From the NCBI GenBank assembly GCA_002723275.1, contig PBNZ01000030.1:50828-114827 (forward strand): a stretch of 64,000 bases of DNA, read 5' to 3'. The notes beneath the pieces are model-generated. The model had not been told where the DNA came from and did no database searches. It was given only the letters and a program-made list of their open reading frames with translations. Each line of letters opens with the position of its first letter. Position 1 is the first letter of the stretch. The stretch comes from Planctomycetaceae bacterium. Its GTDB lineage: Bacteria > Planctomycetota > Planctomycetia > Pirellulales > Pirellulaceae. Below, piece after piece: positions 51,314 to 61,153 of this stretch. The translations under genes and the position numbers were made by a program.

Positions 51314-54300
51314 ATGTCATCGATTGCAACCACTCCGGCAGCGAGCGTCAAACAGGCTGGCCGAATAGCAAGTAAAGCCGAAGAAAATCTGTTTCAGTAT
51401 GTGCTGGCTCCTCTGGCGTCCCTGAAACTCGCGGTGACAACGTTTGGATTTGCCATCGTGCTGATCTTGGTGGGGACCTTAGCCCAGGTGGATCGTGACA
51501 TCTGGGAGGTGATGGAGGTTTACTTTAAGCCTTGGATCATCAAGGTTGAGCCCTCTGTTTTCTTCCCGCGGGGATGGGCTCCTGGCTTGCCTGACGAGGT
51601 TGCGAACCGCAGTTTTGCCTTTGCGACCCTTGGAAGCTCGATTGTTATCGCTTTGATGACTCTTGCAAACGCTCAGCAACTAAAACGAGCCGCACTGATC
51701 GCAGGTGCTGTGATGGTGGTCGGCGTGGCCGTGACTGTGTCGTCGCTGCGTTCGGGCGCATTTTTGTTTCCGGGTGGCGCGTTAATCGGTAGCGTGATGT
51801 GTTTGAATTTGCTCGCTGCCCACGCCTTCCGATTTAAAATTCGTGCCTCGGGCAAATCGTTGTGGATTGGTCTTGGGGTAACCGCCGTCGGCGTCTTGCT
51901 CTCCTGGTTAGTGATTCGAAGCGGTCACAACACGGATGGTTTTCAGGGAGAACCTCCCTTCGCCTGGACCACGCTCTGGCTGTGGGTGAAGGTTGGCGTA
52001 ACGCTAACGGCTATCGGAATGATCGTCTATGCATTTATCGCCAAAGGTGATTCTTCAGCGGCGCTAATTACTAAACGTATCTATGGCGCTGTCGGTATTG
52101 GAATGGCAGTTCTCGGTTTCTGGTTATGGGTTTCTGGTTCCAGTACTTACATGGGCGATTCGGGGATGCGGATCCTCTGGCAGCTGATTCTCGCTCTCTT
52201 GGCTGGCGTCGTTCTCTACTTCGGTTGCTTGCCTCTGTTTGGCCGTCGTGCTGGTGTTGTGCTGTTACACGCCGGTGTGCTTCTCTTGATGTTCGGGCAG
52301 TGGTTTGTGACTAGCTATGACGTCGAAGAGCAGATGAATATGTCCGAAGGTGAGTCGAGAAATTATGGACAGGATATTCGTAGCGTCGAGCTGGCTCTGA
52401 TTAATCGCGAAAGCGATGAATTTGAAGGTAAAGATGACGTCGTTGTGATTCCGCTCACCCGGAATGGTAAAGAAACGCACTTTCTCGAGGAAGGTGAAAT
52501 CAGTGACGATCAATTGCCGTTTGACATTGAGATCGTGGATTACAAAAAAAGTTCTCGCGTCGTCTTGAAAAAGGAACAGGACGCATCGCCGGCTGATCGC
52601 GGTCGTGGAATGCAGTTTCTCGCTTCAGATGTGCGAGGAGCCTCGGGAGCAAGCGGCAGCGAGGTGGATCTTGCGGGCGGATATTTTCGTTTTCGCTCGA
52701 AAACGGGAGAAGACCTTGGTACCTTCCTCCTGTCTCAGGATCAATTGATGATGCGAGGTGGGAGGCTGATTGACTTCAGTACTGAAGCCGTCGATTTAGG
52801 TGGTACTGAATATGATGTTCAACTTCGATTCGTTCGGAATTACAAAGACTATACCGTGAAGCTCCTTGACGTGAGCAAGGATGATTACATCGGGACCACG
52901 ATTCCGAAGAATTATTCGTCGAGAGTCGAATTGGTGGACAATGAACGTGGTATCGATCGCGAACTCACGATCTGGATGAACAATCCCTGGAGATACGCCG
53001 GCGAAACTTTTTATCAAAGTGGCTGGCAGGTGGACTCAGCCGGTAATGAGTACACGACACTGCAAGTGGTGCGGAACCAGGGTTGGATGATTCCCTATGT
53101 GGCGTGCATGATTTGTCTGGTTGGGCTTACTGCGCACTTCTTTGGAATCCTGGTGCGTTTTCTCGATCGTCGTTCTCGCAACGTCAGCGTTACTAAGCCA
53201 ACGATGGAGTCCGTGTCGTCCAAAGCTGAGCAACTGGAAGTCGAGAATAAAGACAGACGTGCCGGCTGGATTCTGCCGGCGGTGGTCGTCGCAACCGCGG
53301 CTTCGATCTGTTACTGGATCGCTTTGCCTCCGAAGACAGATCCAGGTGAGTTGGATCTCTACGGCTTCGGTGACCTGCCGATTGTTTATCAAGGACGTGT
53401 CAAGCCGATGGACACGTTGGCTCGGAATAGCCTGCGAGTTATCGGCGATTCGGAGTCCTTTGTCGGTGTGCTGCCAAAGGACGAACTTGCCGAGAATTGG
53501 GAACAGATCGAAGCTGATCTGAAAGCCCGATGGCCGGAGTTGAAAGCTGAAGATCTCAGCGAGTTCCGTAATGGTGATTACCAGGGGCTAATTGCATTAG
53601 TGACCGAAAAGACCGGTGGAGATGAATATCAGATCATGGGTTTTGTGGAAGATCTGATGTGCAAACGTCAACCGGCAGTACGCTGGCTGTTAGACACGAT
53701 TACTCAGAGCGAGAATGCAACTCGTCACAAGATTATTCGTATCTATCATCCGGAGGTACTCGATCTTCTCGGGCTGCAGCGACGAAAGGGATATCGTTAC
53801 TCCCCCGAAGAAATTTCTCCCAAGCTTGCTGAGTTTGAAGAGCAGGCTCGCAAGGCGAATGAACTTGCGCGAGAGGATTCCGAGGCTCTCAGTCTGTTCC
53901 AGAAAAAGGTGTTAGAGCTCGATCGGAAGCTTCGACATATTCTTGTTCTCTACGCTGCATTCACACCGCCCTCGCTGCCAGCGATGCCGACGAGAGCCGA
54001 GTTCGAGTCGGATCGAGAGGCTGCCGAAAGCAAGCTGATGGCGTTCCGACGGGCTCTCGAGGCTCACAACGATCGGCTGAAGAATATGCGGGTGCCGCTG
54101 GTGATCCCTCCCGCCGATGCGGCTGAAGATCAGACTTGGCAAGCTTATGCGGCGGCCTGGCCGATGCAGTTTTTGCGAACCACCGTTCTGAACGATTCAC
54201 CTGATCCTTCGTTCCAGGCTTACAACGAAATGTTAGTCGCTTATTTTCAAGGCGACGTTGATTTGTTCAACAGCGCGGTGACCTCGTACGCCCAGCGTCT

Positions 54301-55330
54301 GGAAACGGATCCGCCAGATGATTTGAAGTCGAAGACCGCATTTTCGGCAGTCATAGACAAGCCTTTTGGCACGTTTTATCAATTCGAGACGTTCTTCAAC
54401 CAATCAGCGCCATTCTTTGTATGTGTTGTGTTCTACGTCATTGCGTTCGCGTTGTTGGCGATTGGATGGTTGGGATATCAAGCGACTTTGAATCGAACTG
54501 CCTATTGGTTGTTGATCTTCACCTTTGCGATTCATACGCTGGCATTGGTGGCGCGAATTTACATCTCCGGGCGGCCTCCCGTGACGAACCTGTATTCGTC
54601 CGCTGTATTCATCGGTTGGGGATGTGTGGCACTGGCATTGGTGATTGAAGCCTTGTATCGCAACGGCATTTCCAGTGTGATTGCCTCGATCTGCGGTTTT
54701 GCGACGTTGCTGATCGCCCATAAGTTGGCGGGCGATGGTGATACCTTTGAAGTGCTTCAGGCTGTGCTCGACACGCAATTCTGGTTGGCAACTCATGTGG
54801 TCACGATTACGTTTGGATATGCAACTACATTCCTTGCCGGTACTCTCGGAGTGCTTTACATCTTGCGAGGATTTTTCACGCCGTCGTTGAACAAAAAGGT
54901 CGGTGGTGAAATCGCAAGGATGATCTACGGAACCATCTGTTTTTCGATCGTCTTTAGTCTGATCGGTACGATCTTAGGTGGACTATGGGCCGACGATTCC
55001 TGGGGACGATTCTGGGGCTGGGATCCCAAGGAAAACGGAGCCTTGATTATCGTAATCTGGAACGCTTTGATTCTTCATGCTCGCTGGGATGGCATGGTTA
55101 AAGACCGGGGCCTTGCAGTATTGGCGGTGATTGGAAATGTCGTGACAGCATGGTCCTGGTTCGGCGTCAACGAACTTGGGGTTGGCTTGCATTCTTACGG
55201 ATTTACTGAGGGAAGACTTGCCGCTTTGAGGGATGTTGTCCTCGTGCACCTGCTGATTATCGCGGTCGGCATGCTGCCGCTCACGTTATGGTGGAGCAAG
55301 CGTCGGAATGATACGACTGGTACGGTATAA
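51314..55330 (+). CDS. ccsBA: Fused ResB-CcsA cytochrome c biogenesis protein
   Basis: A 1338-residue System II cytochrome c synthase. The N-terminal third is ResB-like, with membrane helices, and a periplasmic part ending in FYQSGWQVDSAGNEYTTLQVV. A ~450-residue soluble, partly coiled-coil region follows, beginning YQGRVKPMDTLARNSLRV. The C-terminal CcsA part has several helices and the heme-binding WWD motif WGRFWGWDPKENGALI at 1230-1245. CcsBA carries heme to apocytochromes and attaches it to CxxCH. It is much longer than the minimal fusion because of the central insert. Heme proteins at 15094, 28089 and 40353 are likely substrates. It overlaps the next gene by 23 bases. Confidence 0.93.
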   Translation: MSSIATTPAASVKQAGRIASKAEENLFQYVLAPLASLKLAVTTFGFAIVLILVGTLAQVDRDIWEVMEVYFKPWIIKVEPSVFFPRGWAPGLPDEVANRSFAFATLGSSIVIALMTLANAQQLKRAALIAGAVMVVGVAVTVSSLRSGAFLFPGGALIGSVMCLNLLAAHAFRFKIRASGKSLWIGLGVTAVGVLLSWLVIRSGHNTDGFQGEPPFAWTTLWLWVKVGVTLTAIGMIVYAFIAKGDSSAALITKRIYGAVGIGMAVLGFWLWVSGSSTYMGDSGMRILWQLILALLAGVVLYFGCLPLFGRRAGVVLLHAGVLLLMFGQWFVTSYDVEEQMNMSEGESRNYGQDIRSVELALINRESDEFEGKDDVVVIPLTRNGKETHFLEEGEISDDQLPFDIEIVDYKKSSRVVLKKEQDASPADRGRGMQFLASDVRGASGASGSEVDLAGGYFRFRSKTGEDLGTFLLSQDQLMMRGGRLIDFSTEAVDLGGTEYDVQLRFVRNYKDYTVKLLDVSKDDYIGTTIPKNYSSRVELVDNERGIDRELTIWMNNPWRYAGETFYQSGWQVDSAGNEYTTLQVVRNQGWMIPYVACMICLVGLTAHFFGILVRFLDRRSRNVSVTKPTMESVSSKAEQLEVENKDRRAGWILPAVVVATAASICYWIALPPKTDPGELDLYGFGDLPIVYQGRVKPMDTLARNSLRVIGDSESFVGVLPKDELAENWEQIEADLKARWPELKAEDLSEFRNGDYQGLIALVTEKTGGDEYQIMGFVEDLMCKRQPAVRWLLDTITQSENATRHKIIRIYHPEVLDLLGLQRRKGYRYSPEEISPKLAEFEEQARKANELAREDSEALSLFQKKVLELDRKLRHILVLYAAFTPPSLPAMPTRAEFESDREAAESKLMAFRRALEAHNDRLKNMRVPLVIPPADAAEDQTWQAYAAAWPMQFLRTTVLNDSPDPSFQAYNEMLVAYFQGDVDLFNSAVTSYAQRLETDPPDDLKSKTAFSAVIDKPFGTFYQFETFFNQSAPFFVCVVFYVIAFALLAIGWLGYQATLNRTAYWLLIFTFAIHTLALVARIYISGRPPVTNLYSSAVFIGWGCVALALVIEALYRNGISSVIASICGFATLLIAHKLAGDGDTFEVLQAVLDTQFWLATHVVTITFGYATTFLAGTLGVLYILRGFFTPSLNKKVGGEIARMIYGTICFSIVFSLIGTILGGLWADDSWGRFWGWDPKENGALIIVIWNALILHARWDGMVKDRGLAVLAVIGNVVTAWSWFGVNELGVGLHSYGFTEGRLAALRDVVLVHLLIIAVGMLPLTLWWSKRRNDTTGTV

Positions 55331-56225
55331 CGGGCTCCGAATCTCGGTGCTTATCATGCTTGCCACCCTTGGTGGATGCGCTGAATCGCAACAGCTTGAA
55401 TCCGAGGATTCCTCGGCAGCTGTCGACCGGTTGAGCGAGTTGCCACCTGCAGTCGTCTACCCGCAGATGTTCTTTGACTCGTTTTTACTTGCCAATAACG
55501 GTGAGTATCGTTGGAGATTGTCTCCGGAACGATTCGTGCTCGAAAGTTTGGGTGGGCCATTACCGGCCGAGGTCACTCAGTTAATGTTCGCCGATCGTTC
55601 AGACGATTATCGGATTGAAGGCGATTGGTCCTTAACGGACGAGGGGGAAAAGGTCACGTTCTCCAATCTCCAGGCCGATACGGGGACGCCTCGGGATGTT
55701 GTGGTCGCCAACCTCGAATTCTTGACCTCCGAACGACTTAAGCTTGGCGGTCAGGAATATCAGTTTGCACAGGCTTTACCGCTTCGTGAGGTGTTGCCGG
55801 ACTATTATTATCGTGGCCATGTGGTCGAGGTGATCGACGGAAACCGCTTGCGAATTCGTGATCAGCAAGGCACGCTTCACAATCTGAAGTTGTCTGGCAT
55901 CGTCTGTCCGAGTAAGGATCAGCCACATGGCGAGGCAGCGGCCGACTTCGCCAAGGAGTTGACCGGAGACCGTCTGGTCTTTGTGAAAGTATTTGGCATG
56001 GATGGCGAAGCTGAAATTGCTCAGGTATGGGTGTTGGACCTGCGCTATCTGAATATGGAGCTGCTTGCAGCCGGACTTGCCTGGCACGACAAGCGAGTTG
56101 ATGACGAATGGATGTTCGCGACGACCGAAGATGACGCGCGAACCGAACGTCGCGGACTTTGGGCTGACGAGGAGCCAGTGCCACCCTGGCGGTGGTCGTC
56201 TGCAGAAGAGGTTGCGCAGCCCTAG
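55308..56225 (+). CDS. Lipoprotein with staphylococcal-nuclease-like domain
   Basis: A 305-residue protein. The N-terminus carries a signal peptide with lipobox LGGC, so it should be lipid-anchored. The middle is a beta-rich domain of unknown kind, and the C-terminal ~120 residues form an SNase-type OB fold (YRGHVVEVIDGNRLRIRDQQGTLHNLKLSGIVCP, then DLRYLNMELLAAGLAW and TERRGLW). The usual catalytic Arg/Glu set is only partly visible; the segment DLRYLNMELL contains the Arg region but CPSKDQPHGEAA replaces the canonical PE loop. Nuclease activity is therefore uncertain. The ATG at 55308 lies inside ccsBA, indicating coupling. Confidence 0.78.
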   Translation: MIRLVRYNGLRISVLIMLATLGGCAESQQLESEDSSAAVDRLSELPPAVVYPQMFFDSFLLANNGEYRWRLSPERFVLESLGGPLPAEVTQLMFADRSDDYRIEGDWSLTDEGEKVTFSNLQADTGTPRDVVVANLEFLTSERLKLGGQEYQFAQALPLREVLPDYYYRGHVVEVIDGNRLRIRDQQGTLHNLKLSGIVCPSKDQPHGEAAADFAKELTGDRLVFVKVFGMDGEAEIAQVWVLDLRYLNMELLAAGLAWHDKRVDDEWMFATTEDDARTERRGLWADEEPVPPWRWSSAEEVAQP

Positions 56226-56770
56226 ACGAATGAATCGACCGTCGCGATCACCACCATAATCGCTCCGATGGCGAGCTTGCCAACGGTTCCAAAAATGCGA
56301 CCGAAAAATGCGGCACGGCCGACTTCCATTCGTTTTTCCCAGGATCGTCCCTTCCACTGTTCACCCAGGATCGCTCCTGCAAAGGCACCGATCGCTCCAC
56401 CAAAGATAGCTGCGACGGCCGATCCAATAATTGGGACGGGCACACCGATAATGGCGCCCCCTAGGCTACCCAAGACCGCACCGATCACTGCCAGGAACAT
56501 GCTGCGACGACTGCCGCCTTGTTTGGCGGCTCCAGCTGCCCCCGTGACAGCTTCGAAGATCTCTCCCAGGACTGCCAGGCCCGCGAGAATCGCAACCGTT
56601 ACCCAACTGATTCCTGGACCAACCTCGATCGGAAAGAACCAGGCAAACACCGCGGTGAAAACAACGATCATCCAGTTGCCTGGCAGTGTCAATAATGTCA
56701 AACACCAGCTGGAAGCATTTGCGAGCAGCAGTAAGACCGCGAAGAGATAGTAAATCCAGGCTGAATCCAT
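56222..56770 (-). CDS. DUF456 family membrane protein
   Basis: A 182-residue membrane protein of the DUF456 type with about four to five helices: YYLFAVLLLLANASSWCLTLLTLPGNWMIVVF at the start, EIFEAVTGAAGAAKQGGSRRSMFLAVIGAVLGSLGG in the middle, and a Gly/Ala-rich remainder. The function of the family is unknown. The last four bases overlap the end of the convergent SNase lipoprotein gene. A solid family match by pattern. Confidence 0.85.
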   Translation of the reverse strand: MDSAWIYYLFAVLLLLANASSWCLTLLTLPGNWMIVVFTAVFAWFFPIEVGPGISWVTVAILAGLAVLGEIFEAVTGAAGAAKQGGSRRSMFLAVIGAVLGSLGGAIIGVPVPIIGSAVAAIFGGAIGAFAGAILGEQWKGRSWEKRMEVGRAAFFGRIFGTVGKLAIGAIMVVIATVDSFV

Positions 56771-56883
56771 GGCCTTATTCCAATGGCGATCTGAAGATCG
56801 CCTGACCTTAGCTTCTGTTGTCTCGTTCTAGCATTGGTATTCGCGGTTCAAGGAGCGATCTTGGTAATTCAACGTCTCATTAT

Positions 56884-57819
56884 TCAGGCCCTGGGATGGA
56901 ATTCCCGGTGCACTCGCTTCAACCGAGATGCATCGACGTGGGTGTAGATTTGAGTGGTGGTAATATTGGCGTGCCCCAGTAATTCCGGGACCTGCCGTAG
57001 GTCGGCACCACCCGCCAGCAGGTGCGTCGCAAAACTATGACGCATCGTGTGCGGGCTCACGCTCGAGGGAGCTCCAACTCGCATTGCATATTTTTTGATC
57101 AGCTCCCAGATCGCCTCGCGCCGTAATCTTCGCCCGCGTCTGGAGACAATCACCCAGGGTGCGGCTGGGGAGTTCTCCGTCAGCATCGGGCGGTCTGTCC
57201 TGAGATATTCCTGAACAACTTCTACCGCAGGCTGACTGAGTGGAACTAATCTCTGCTTATCACCTTTTCCTCGACATTGAATGAATCGATCGTCAAGGTG
57301 AAGGTCTTCGAGCTTCAGCATCGATAGTTCTGATGCGCGACATCCAGTGGCATACAGCAATTCGAGAATTGCTCGATCACGACGCCAGTATCGATCCATT
57401 TTGCGCGGTGCTCGTAGGAAGCGGTCGACTTGCGACGGGGAAAGTACTTCGGGGACTCGTTGCCAGAGCTTTTGTGTTCCTAACAGCTCAGCGTGATTCT
57501 CCCGAAGAACACCTTCCAATTGGAGATAACGGAAGAAGACTTTGAGCGCCACGAGATTGCGGGAGATACTGGCAGCTGCCAGACGCCGGCGTTGGAGCCA
57601 GGCTGCGTATTCGGACAGCTCCTCGATACTCAATTTGCCGATGGGACGGCCCTCTCGCCACTCCTCGAAAGTCCGCAAATCCCGTCCGTAGGCCAGGACG
57701 GTGTTCTCCGATAACTGGCACTCGTGACGTAGATAATGAATGAATGACTCGATCCAGTGCGTCCCAGCGGAAGCCGTTGTCCGGCGTTGACGTGGCTTCA
57801 GGAGCTTGCGGGGAGGCAT
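56884..57819 (-). CDS. xerD: Tyrosine recombinase XerD/XerC
   Basis: A 311-residue tyrosine recombinase that resolves chromosome dimers at dif. A core-binding domain (about residues 20-110) precedes the catalytic domain, in which all key residues are present: Arg161 (GCRASEL), Lys185 (GKGDKQRL), His257 and Arg260 (HTMRHSFATHLL), His283 (LGHANITTT) and the nucleophile Tyr292. Length and domain layout fit XerC/D rather than phage integrases, and there is no sign of an adjacent attachment site or mobile element. Which of XerC or XerD it is cannot be settled here. Confidence 0.9.
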   Translation of the reverse strand: MPPRKLLKPRQRRTTASAGTHWIESFIHYLRHECQLSENTVLAYGRDLRTFEEWREGRPIGKLSIEELSEYAAWLQRRRLAAASISRNLVALKVFFRYLQLEGVLRENHAELLGTQKLWQRVPEVLSPSQVDRFLRAPRKMDRYWRRDRAILELLYATGCRASELSMLKLEDLHLDDRFIQCRGKGDKQRLVPLSQPAVEVVQEYLRTDRPMLTENSPAAPWVIVSRRGRRLRREAIWELIKKYAMRVGAPSSVSPHTMRHSFATHLLAGGADLRQVPELLGHANITTTQIYTHVDASRLKRVHREFHPRA

Positions 57820-58023
57820 GGGTCGGCCCGACGCGGGTTGGGGGGACTTCAGTCAGGAAAGGGGGGGAGTTCTCCATGATCTGTGTCGACCGTACCCCCT
57901 TCCTTCTTGACCAGAATTCGGCTGCGGCGGGAGTTCCTTGACGAATGAATGCGGATCGTATTGATTCCACAGCCGACATAGTGTTAAGTGACGCTTTGTC
58001 AGAATGAAATCGAGAGAAGACTT

Positions 58024-59013
58024 ATGAAGGTTTTGGTGACCGGCGGTGCGGGATATGTAGGCTCGCATACGACAAAATTGCTGGAGCAGGCGGGGCATGA
58101 GGCCTGGGTCTTCGACAGTCTCGTCACGGGCCATCGACAGGCCGTTACCCCAGGGCGCCTGATTGAAGGCCATCTGGGCGATCGAGCTGAGATTCAGGCA
58201 GCGTTGCAGGAACACCAGATCGAAGCCGTATTCCATTTTGCTGCATTTGCACTCGTTGGTGAGTCGGTTGCACAACCGGATCTCTACTACCAGAACAACG
58301 TTGTTTGTACGCTCAATTTGCTCGAAGCGATGCGCGCGTCCAACGTGAACCGGATTATCTTTTCGAGTACCACGGCAACGTATGGAGAGCCGGATACGAT
58401 TCCGATCACCGAGGACGTGCGCCAAGAGCCGATCAATCCGTATGGATTTACCAAGCTCGTCATTGAACGGGCCCTGGAAGATTATGCGCGAGCTTACGGT
58501 TTCGGTTATGCAGCCTTGCGTTACTTCAATGCCGCAGGAGCATCCCCGTCCGGTGAGATCGGTGAAGATCACGATCCCGAATCCCATTTGATTCCGATCG
58601 TTTTGCAGGTCGCACTCGGACAACGCGAACAGATTTCTATCTTTGGCGATGACTACGCGACGCCGGATGGCACGTGTATCCGTGATTACGTGCATGTTGA
58701 CGATCTAGGCCGAGCACACTTGAAGGCCTTAGATCGCCTGGAGACAGGGGAAGGGATGCGACTCAACCTCGGAACAGGGCGAGGAAATAGTGTGCGCGAG
58801 ATTATTGAGGCCTGTCGCCGAGTGACCGGACATTCGATCCCCGAGGTCATTGGCTCACGCCGACCTGGTGATCCTTCCGAACTGATTGCGGATGCCTCGC
58901 TCGCAAACCGGGTTTTGGATTGGCAGCCTGAATACACCGATATCGAGGGAATTGTGGAAACCGCATGGAATTGGCATCGTCATCATCCGCGGGGCTATGC
59001 CAGTCGGGCCTGA
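58024..59013 (+). CDS. galE: UDP-glucose 4-epimerase
   Basis: A 329-residue extended SDR. The NAD loop GGAGYVG is at residues 7-13, with the catalytic YxxxK at Tyr140-Lys144 (YGFTK). Further markers are SSTTATYGEPDTIPI, ALRYFNAAGASPSGEIGE and GTCIRDYVHVDDL. It interconverts UDP-glucose and UDP-galactose for polysaccharide synthesis. The ATG at 58024 follows GAGAGAAG; an in-frame upstream start at 57988 is less likely. It is divergent from xerD and followed by an acyltransferase gene. Confidence 0.95.
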   Translation: MKVLVTGGAGYVGSHTTKLLEQAGHEAWVFDSLVTGHRQAVTPGRLIEGHLGDRAEIQAALQEHQIEAVFHFAAFALVGESVAQPDLYYQNNVVCTLNLLEAMRASNVNRIIFSSTTATYGEPDTIPITEDVRQEPINPYGFTKLVIERALEDYARAYGFGYAALRYFNAAGASPSGEIGEDHDPESHLIPIVLQVALGQREQISIFGDDYATPDGTCIRDYVHVDDLGRAHLKALDRLETGEGMRLNLGTGRGNSVREIIEACRRVTGHSIPEVIGSRRPGDPSELIADASLANRVLDWQPEYTDIEGIVETAWNWHRHHPRGYASRA

Positions 59014-59060
59014 TGGTGTTCGTTGATGCATATTTGAGCGATCCAAGTTGAGGTGGTTAT

Positions 59061-60281
59061 ATGCAAAATATCATTATTGAAAAACCGTACAGCTTTATTC
59101 CGCCGCACCGTGGAAATTGTTGGCCTGGATTTATCCAAAAGTTTCGGCTGGCGGAAATGTATTTGCGGAAGAATGATGGCGTATGTAGTCATGAAGTTCG
59201 CCATGTCGAACGACTCTCCGAATCACTCGCCGCTGGGCATGGAATTCTTCTGACTCCCAATCATTGCCGTCCCTCTGATCCGATGGCCATCGGGTGGCTT
59301 GCTCGTGCCGCGGGAACACATGTCTATGCGATGGCGAGTTGGCATCTGTTTCAACAAAACTGGTTCACCAGTTGGGCGATTCGGAAGATGGGTGGATTCA
59401 GTATCTACCGAGAGGGAATGGATCGCCAAGCAATCAATATGTCCACCGAAATCCTGGCGACCGCTGAACGACCGTTGATTATTTTCCCGGAGGGAGTTGT
59501 TACGCGAACAAACGACAAGTTGATCGCGCTGTTGGATGGTGTTTCCTTCATTGCTCGTACGGCTGCAAAGAAACGGGATAAACTCGTACCAGGTGGGAAA
59601 GTCGTGATTCATCCGGTCGCGATTAAATACTTCTTCCGCGGAGATCTCGAGAAAGCTCTTGGACCTGTTCTGACTGAAATTGAAACACGATTATCTTGGC
59701 AGCCCCGAGTCGGGACCGAGTTGCTCCGCCGTATTGGTAGCGTCGGCTTGGCTTTGCTGACACTCAAAGAATTAGAGTATTTCGGGGAGCCGCAGGTTGG
59801 CTCACTTACCTCACGGTTGAATGGCTTGATAAACCGCTTACTAAATCCATTGGAAGAGGAGTGGTTGGGGGAAATGCAAGAAGGAGACATCGTGCCACGA
59901 GTCAAGGCATTGCGAATGAAAATTCTCCCAGATTTGATTCGCGGTGATCTTGACGAACAAGAGCGGCAAAGCCGCTGGCGTCAACTGACTGACATTTATC
60001 TTGCGCAACAGGTGTACAGCTACCCTCCTGACTACATTACTGAGAATCCCTCCATCGATCGACTCTTGGAAACCGTCGAACGGTATGAAGAAGATCTCAC
60101 CGATGCGGTTCGCGTACATGGTGATTTACATGTCGTGATGGAAGTCGGAGAGGCGATTGAAGTAGGGCTGAAACGGGATCGGAATGTCGAAGTCGATCCC
60201 ATCATGGCTCGAATTGAAGACGATTTGCAAAGGATGTTGGATCGACTGGCCACGGAGTCTAAAGAATACCAAACTCCATAA
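59061..60281 (+). CDS. PlsC-like acyltransferase with long C-terminal extension
   Basis: A 406-residue protein with a PlsC (1-acyl-glycerol-3-phosphate acyltransferase) domain in its first half: the catalytic HxxxxD as NHCRPSD (His68, Asp73), FSIYREG and the glycerol-phosphate-binding FPEG at 142-145. Its substrate is probably a lysophospholipid or a related acceptor at the inner membrane. About 170 residues of unassigned helical sequence follow. That is longer than PlsC alone and may form a regulatory domain. It begins 48 bases after galE on the same strand. Confidence 0.85.
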   Translation: MQNIIIEKPYSFIPPHRGNCWPGFIQKFRLAEMYLRKNDGVCSHEVRHVERLSESLAAGHGILLTPNHCRPSDPMAIGWLARAAGTHVYAMASWHLFQQNWFTSWAIRKMGGFSIYREGMDRQAINMSTEILATAERPLIIFPEGVVTRTNDKLIALLDGVSFIARTAAKKRDKLVPGGKVVIHPVAIKYFFRGDLEKALGPVLTEIETRLSWQPRVGTELLRRIGSVGLALLTLKELEYFGEPQVGSLTSRLNGLINRLLNPLEEEWLGEMQEGDIVPRVKALRMKILPDLIRGDLDEQERQSRWRQLTDIYLAQQVYSYPPDYITENPSIDRLLETVERYEEDLTDAVRVHGDLHVVMEVGEAIEVGLKRDRNVEVDPIMARIEDDLQRMLDRLATESKEYQTP

Positions 60282-60353
60282 TAGACCTGACGAGGGAGCC
60301 GTCTCTGATGGTAAAATGCTGGTACTGTCTCGCGGCTGCTGTCAGGAAGATGT

Positions 60354-61061
60354 ATGGCTCTCATCGAACTTAAAGGTATTAAAAAGATCTACTCGCTGGG
60401 TGAGGTCGACGTTTCGGCCTTAGCGGGCGTCTCGCTCAATATTGAAGAGGGAGAGTATGTGTCGTTGGTCGGTCCTTCCGGGTCCGGCAAATCGACATTG
60501 ATGAATACACTTGGATGCCTCGATCGTCCGACGGACGGAAGCTATTTGCTAGCCGGAGAAGAGGTTGTTACCATGTCGACCGATGCACGAGCTCGACTCC
60601 GAAACGATCGGATCGGGTTCGTCTTCCAGAACTTCAATCTACTTAACCGAACGTCCGCTCTGGAAAACGTCGAATTGCCTCTGTTGTATTCGAAGCGAGT
60701 TTCGGTGCGTCAAAGACACCAGCGAGCTGCCGAGTTATTGGACCTGGTCGGTCTGGCCGATAGAATGGATCATCATCCCGGCCAGTTGTCCGGTGGTCAG
60801 CAGCAACGGGTTGCCATCGCTCGCGCCCTCATCAATGATCCCTCGATTATCATGGCGGATGAGCCGACGGGAAATCTCGATACTCGAACGAGTGAAGAAA
60901 TCATTAATCTGTTTCGTAAGCTCAATTCAGAGAACATTACGATCATTCTCGTGACTCACGACAATGATGTAGCCCAGAACGCCAACCGGACGATTACCCT
61001 GCGGGATGGCCTTGTCGTATCTGATGTGACTCAGGCGACAGAATCCGCAAGCTCGCCGTAA
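60354..61061 (+). CDS. ABC transporter ATP-binding protein, MacB/LolD type
   Basis: A 235-residue ATPase. Walker [10 protein letters not shown] spans 40-48, with [21 protein letters not shown], signature [15 protein letters not shown], Walker [13 protein letters not shown] and the switch His in LVTHD. The short sequence with the QNFNLL and ENVELPL motifs fits the MacB/LolD/FtsE group. It most likely serves the permease encoded at 63202-64000 on the opposite strand. AGGAAG precedes the ATG. A TolC-type gene follows after 92 bases. Confidence 0.92.
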   Translation: MALIELKGIKKIYSLGEVDVSALAGVSLNIEEGEYVSLVGPSGSGKSTLMNTLGCLDRPTDGSYLLAGEEVVTMSTDARARLRNDRIGFVFQNFNLLNRTSALENVELPLLYSKRVSVRQRHQRAAELLDLVGLADRMDHHPGQLSGGQQQRVAIARALINDPSIIMADEPTGNLDTRTSEEIINLFRKLNSENITIILVTHDNDVAQNANRTITLRDGLVVSDVTQATESASSP

Positions 61062-61153
61062 TTGTTGCTGTGGTCAGCATCTGTGCGACAATTGCAATGC
61101 TATCAGCCGATTGATTGTCGTGCTGTCGACGACAAGCCGAATTGGTTTATACG

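Noticed and set aside
56884..57819. Tyrosine recombinase as a sign of an integrated element
   Set aside because: The protein matches housekeeping XerC/D and neither a tRNA gene, attachment repeats nor phage-like genes lie beside it.
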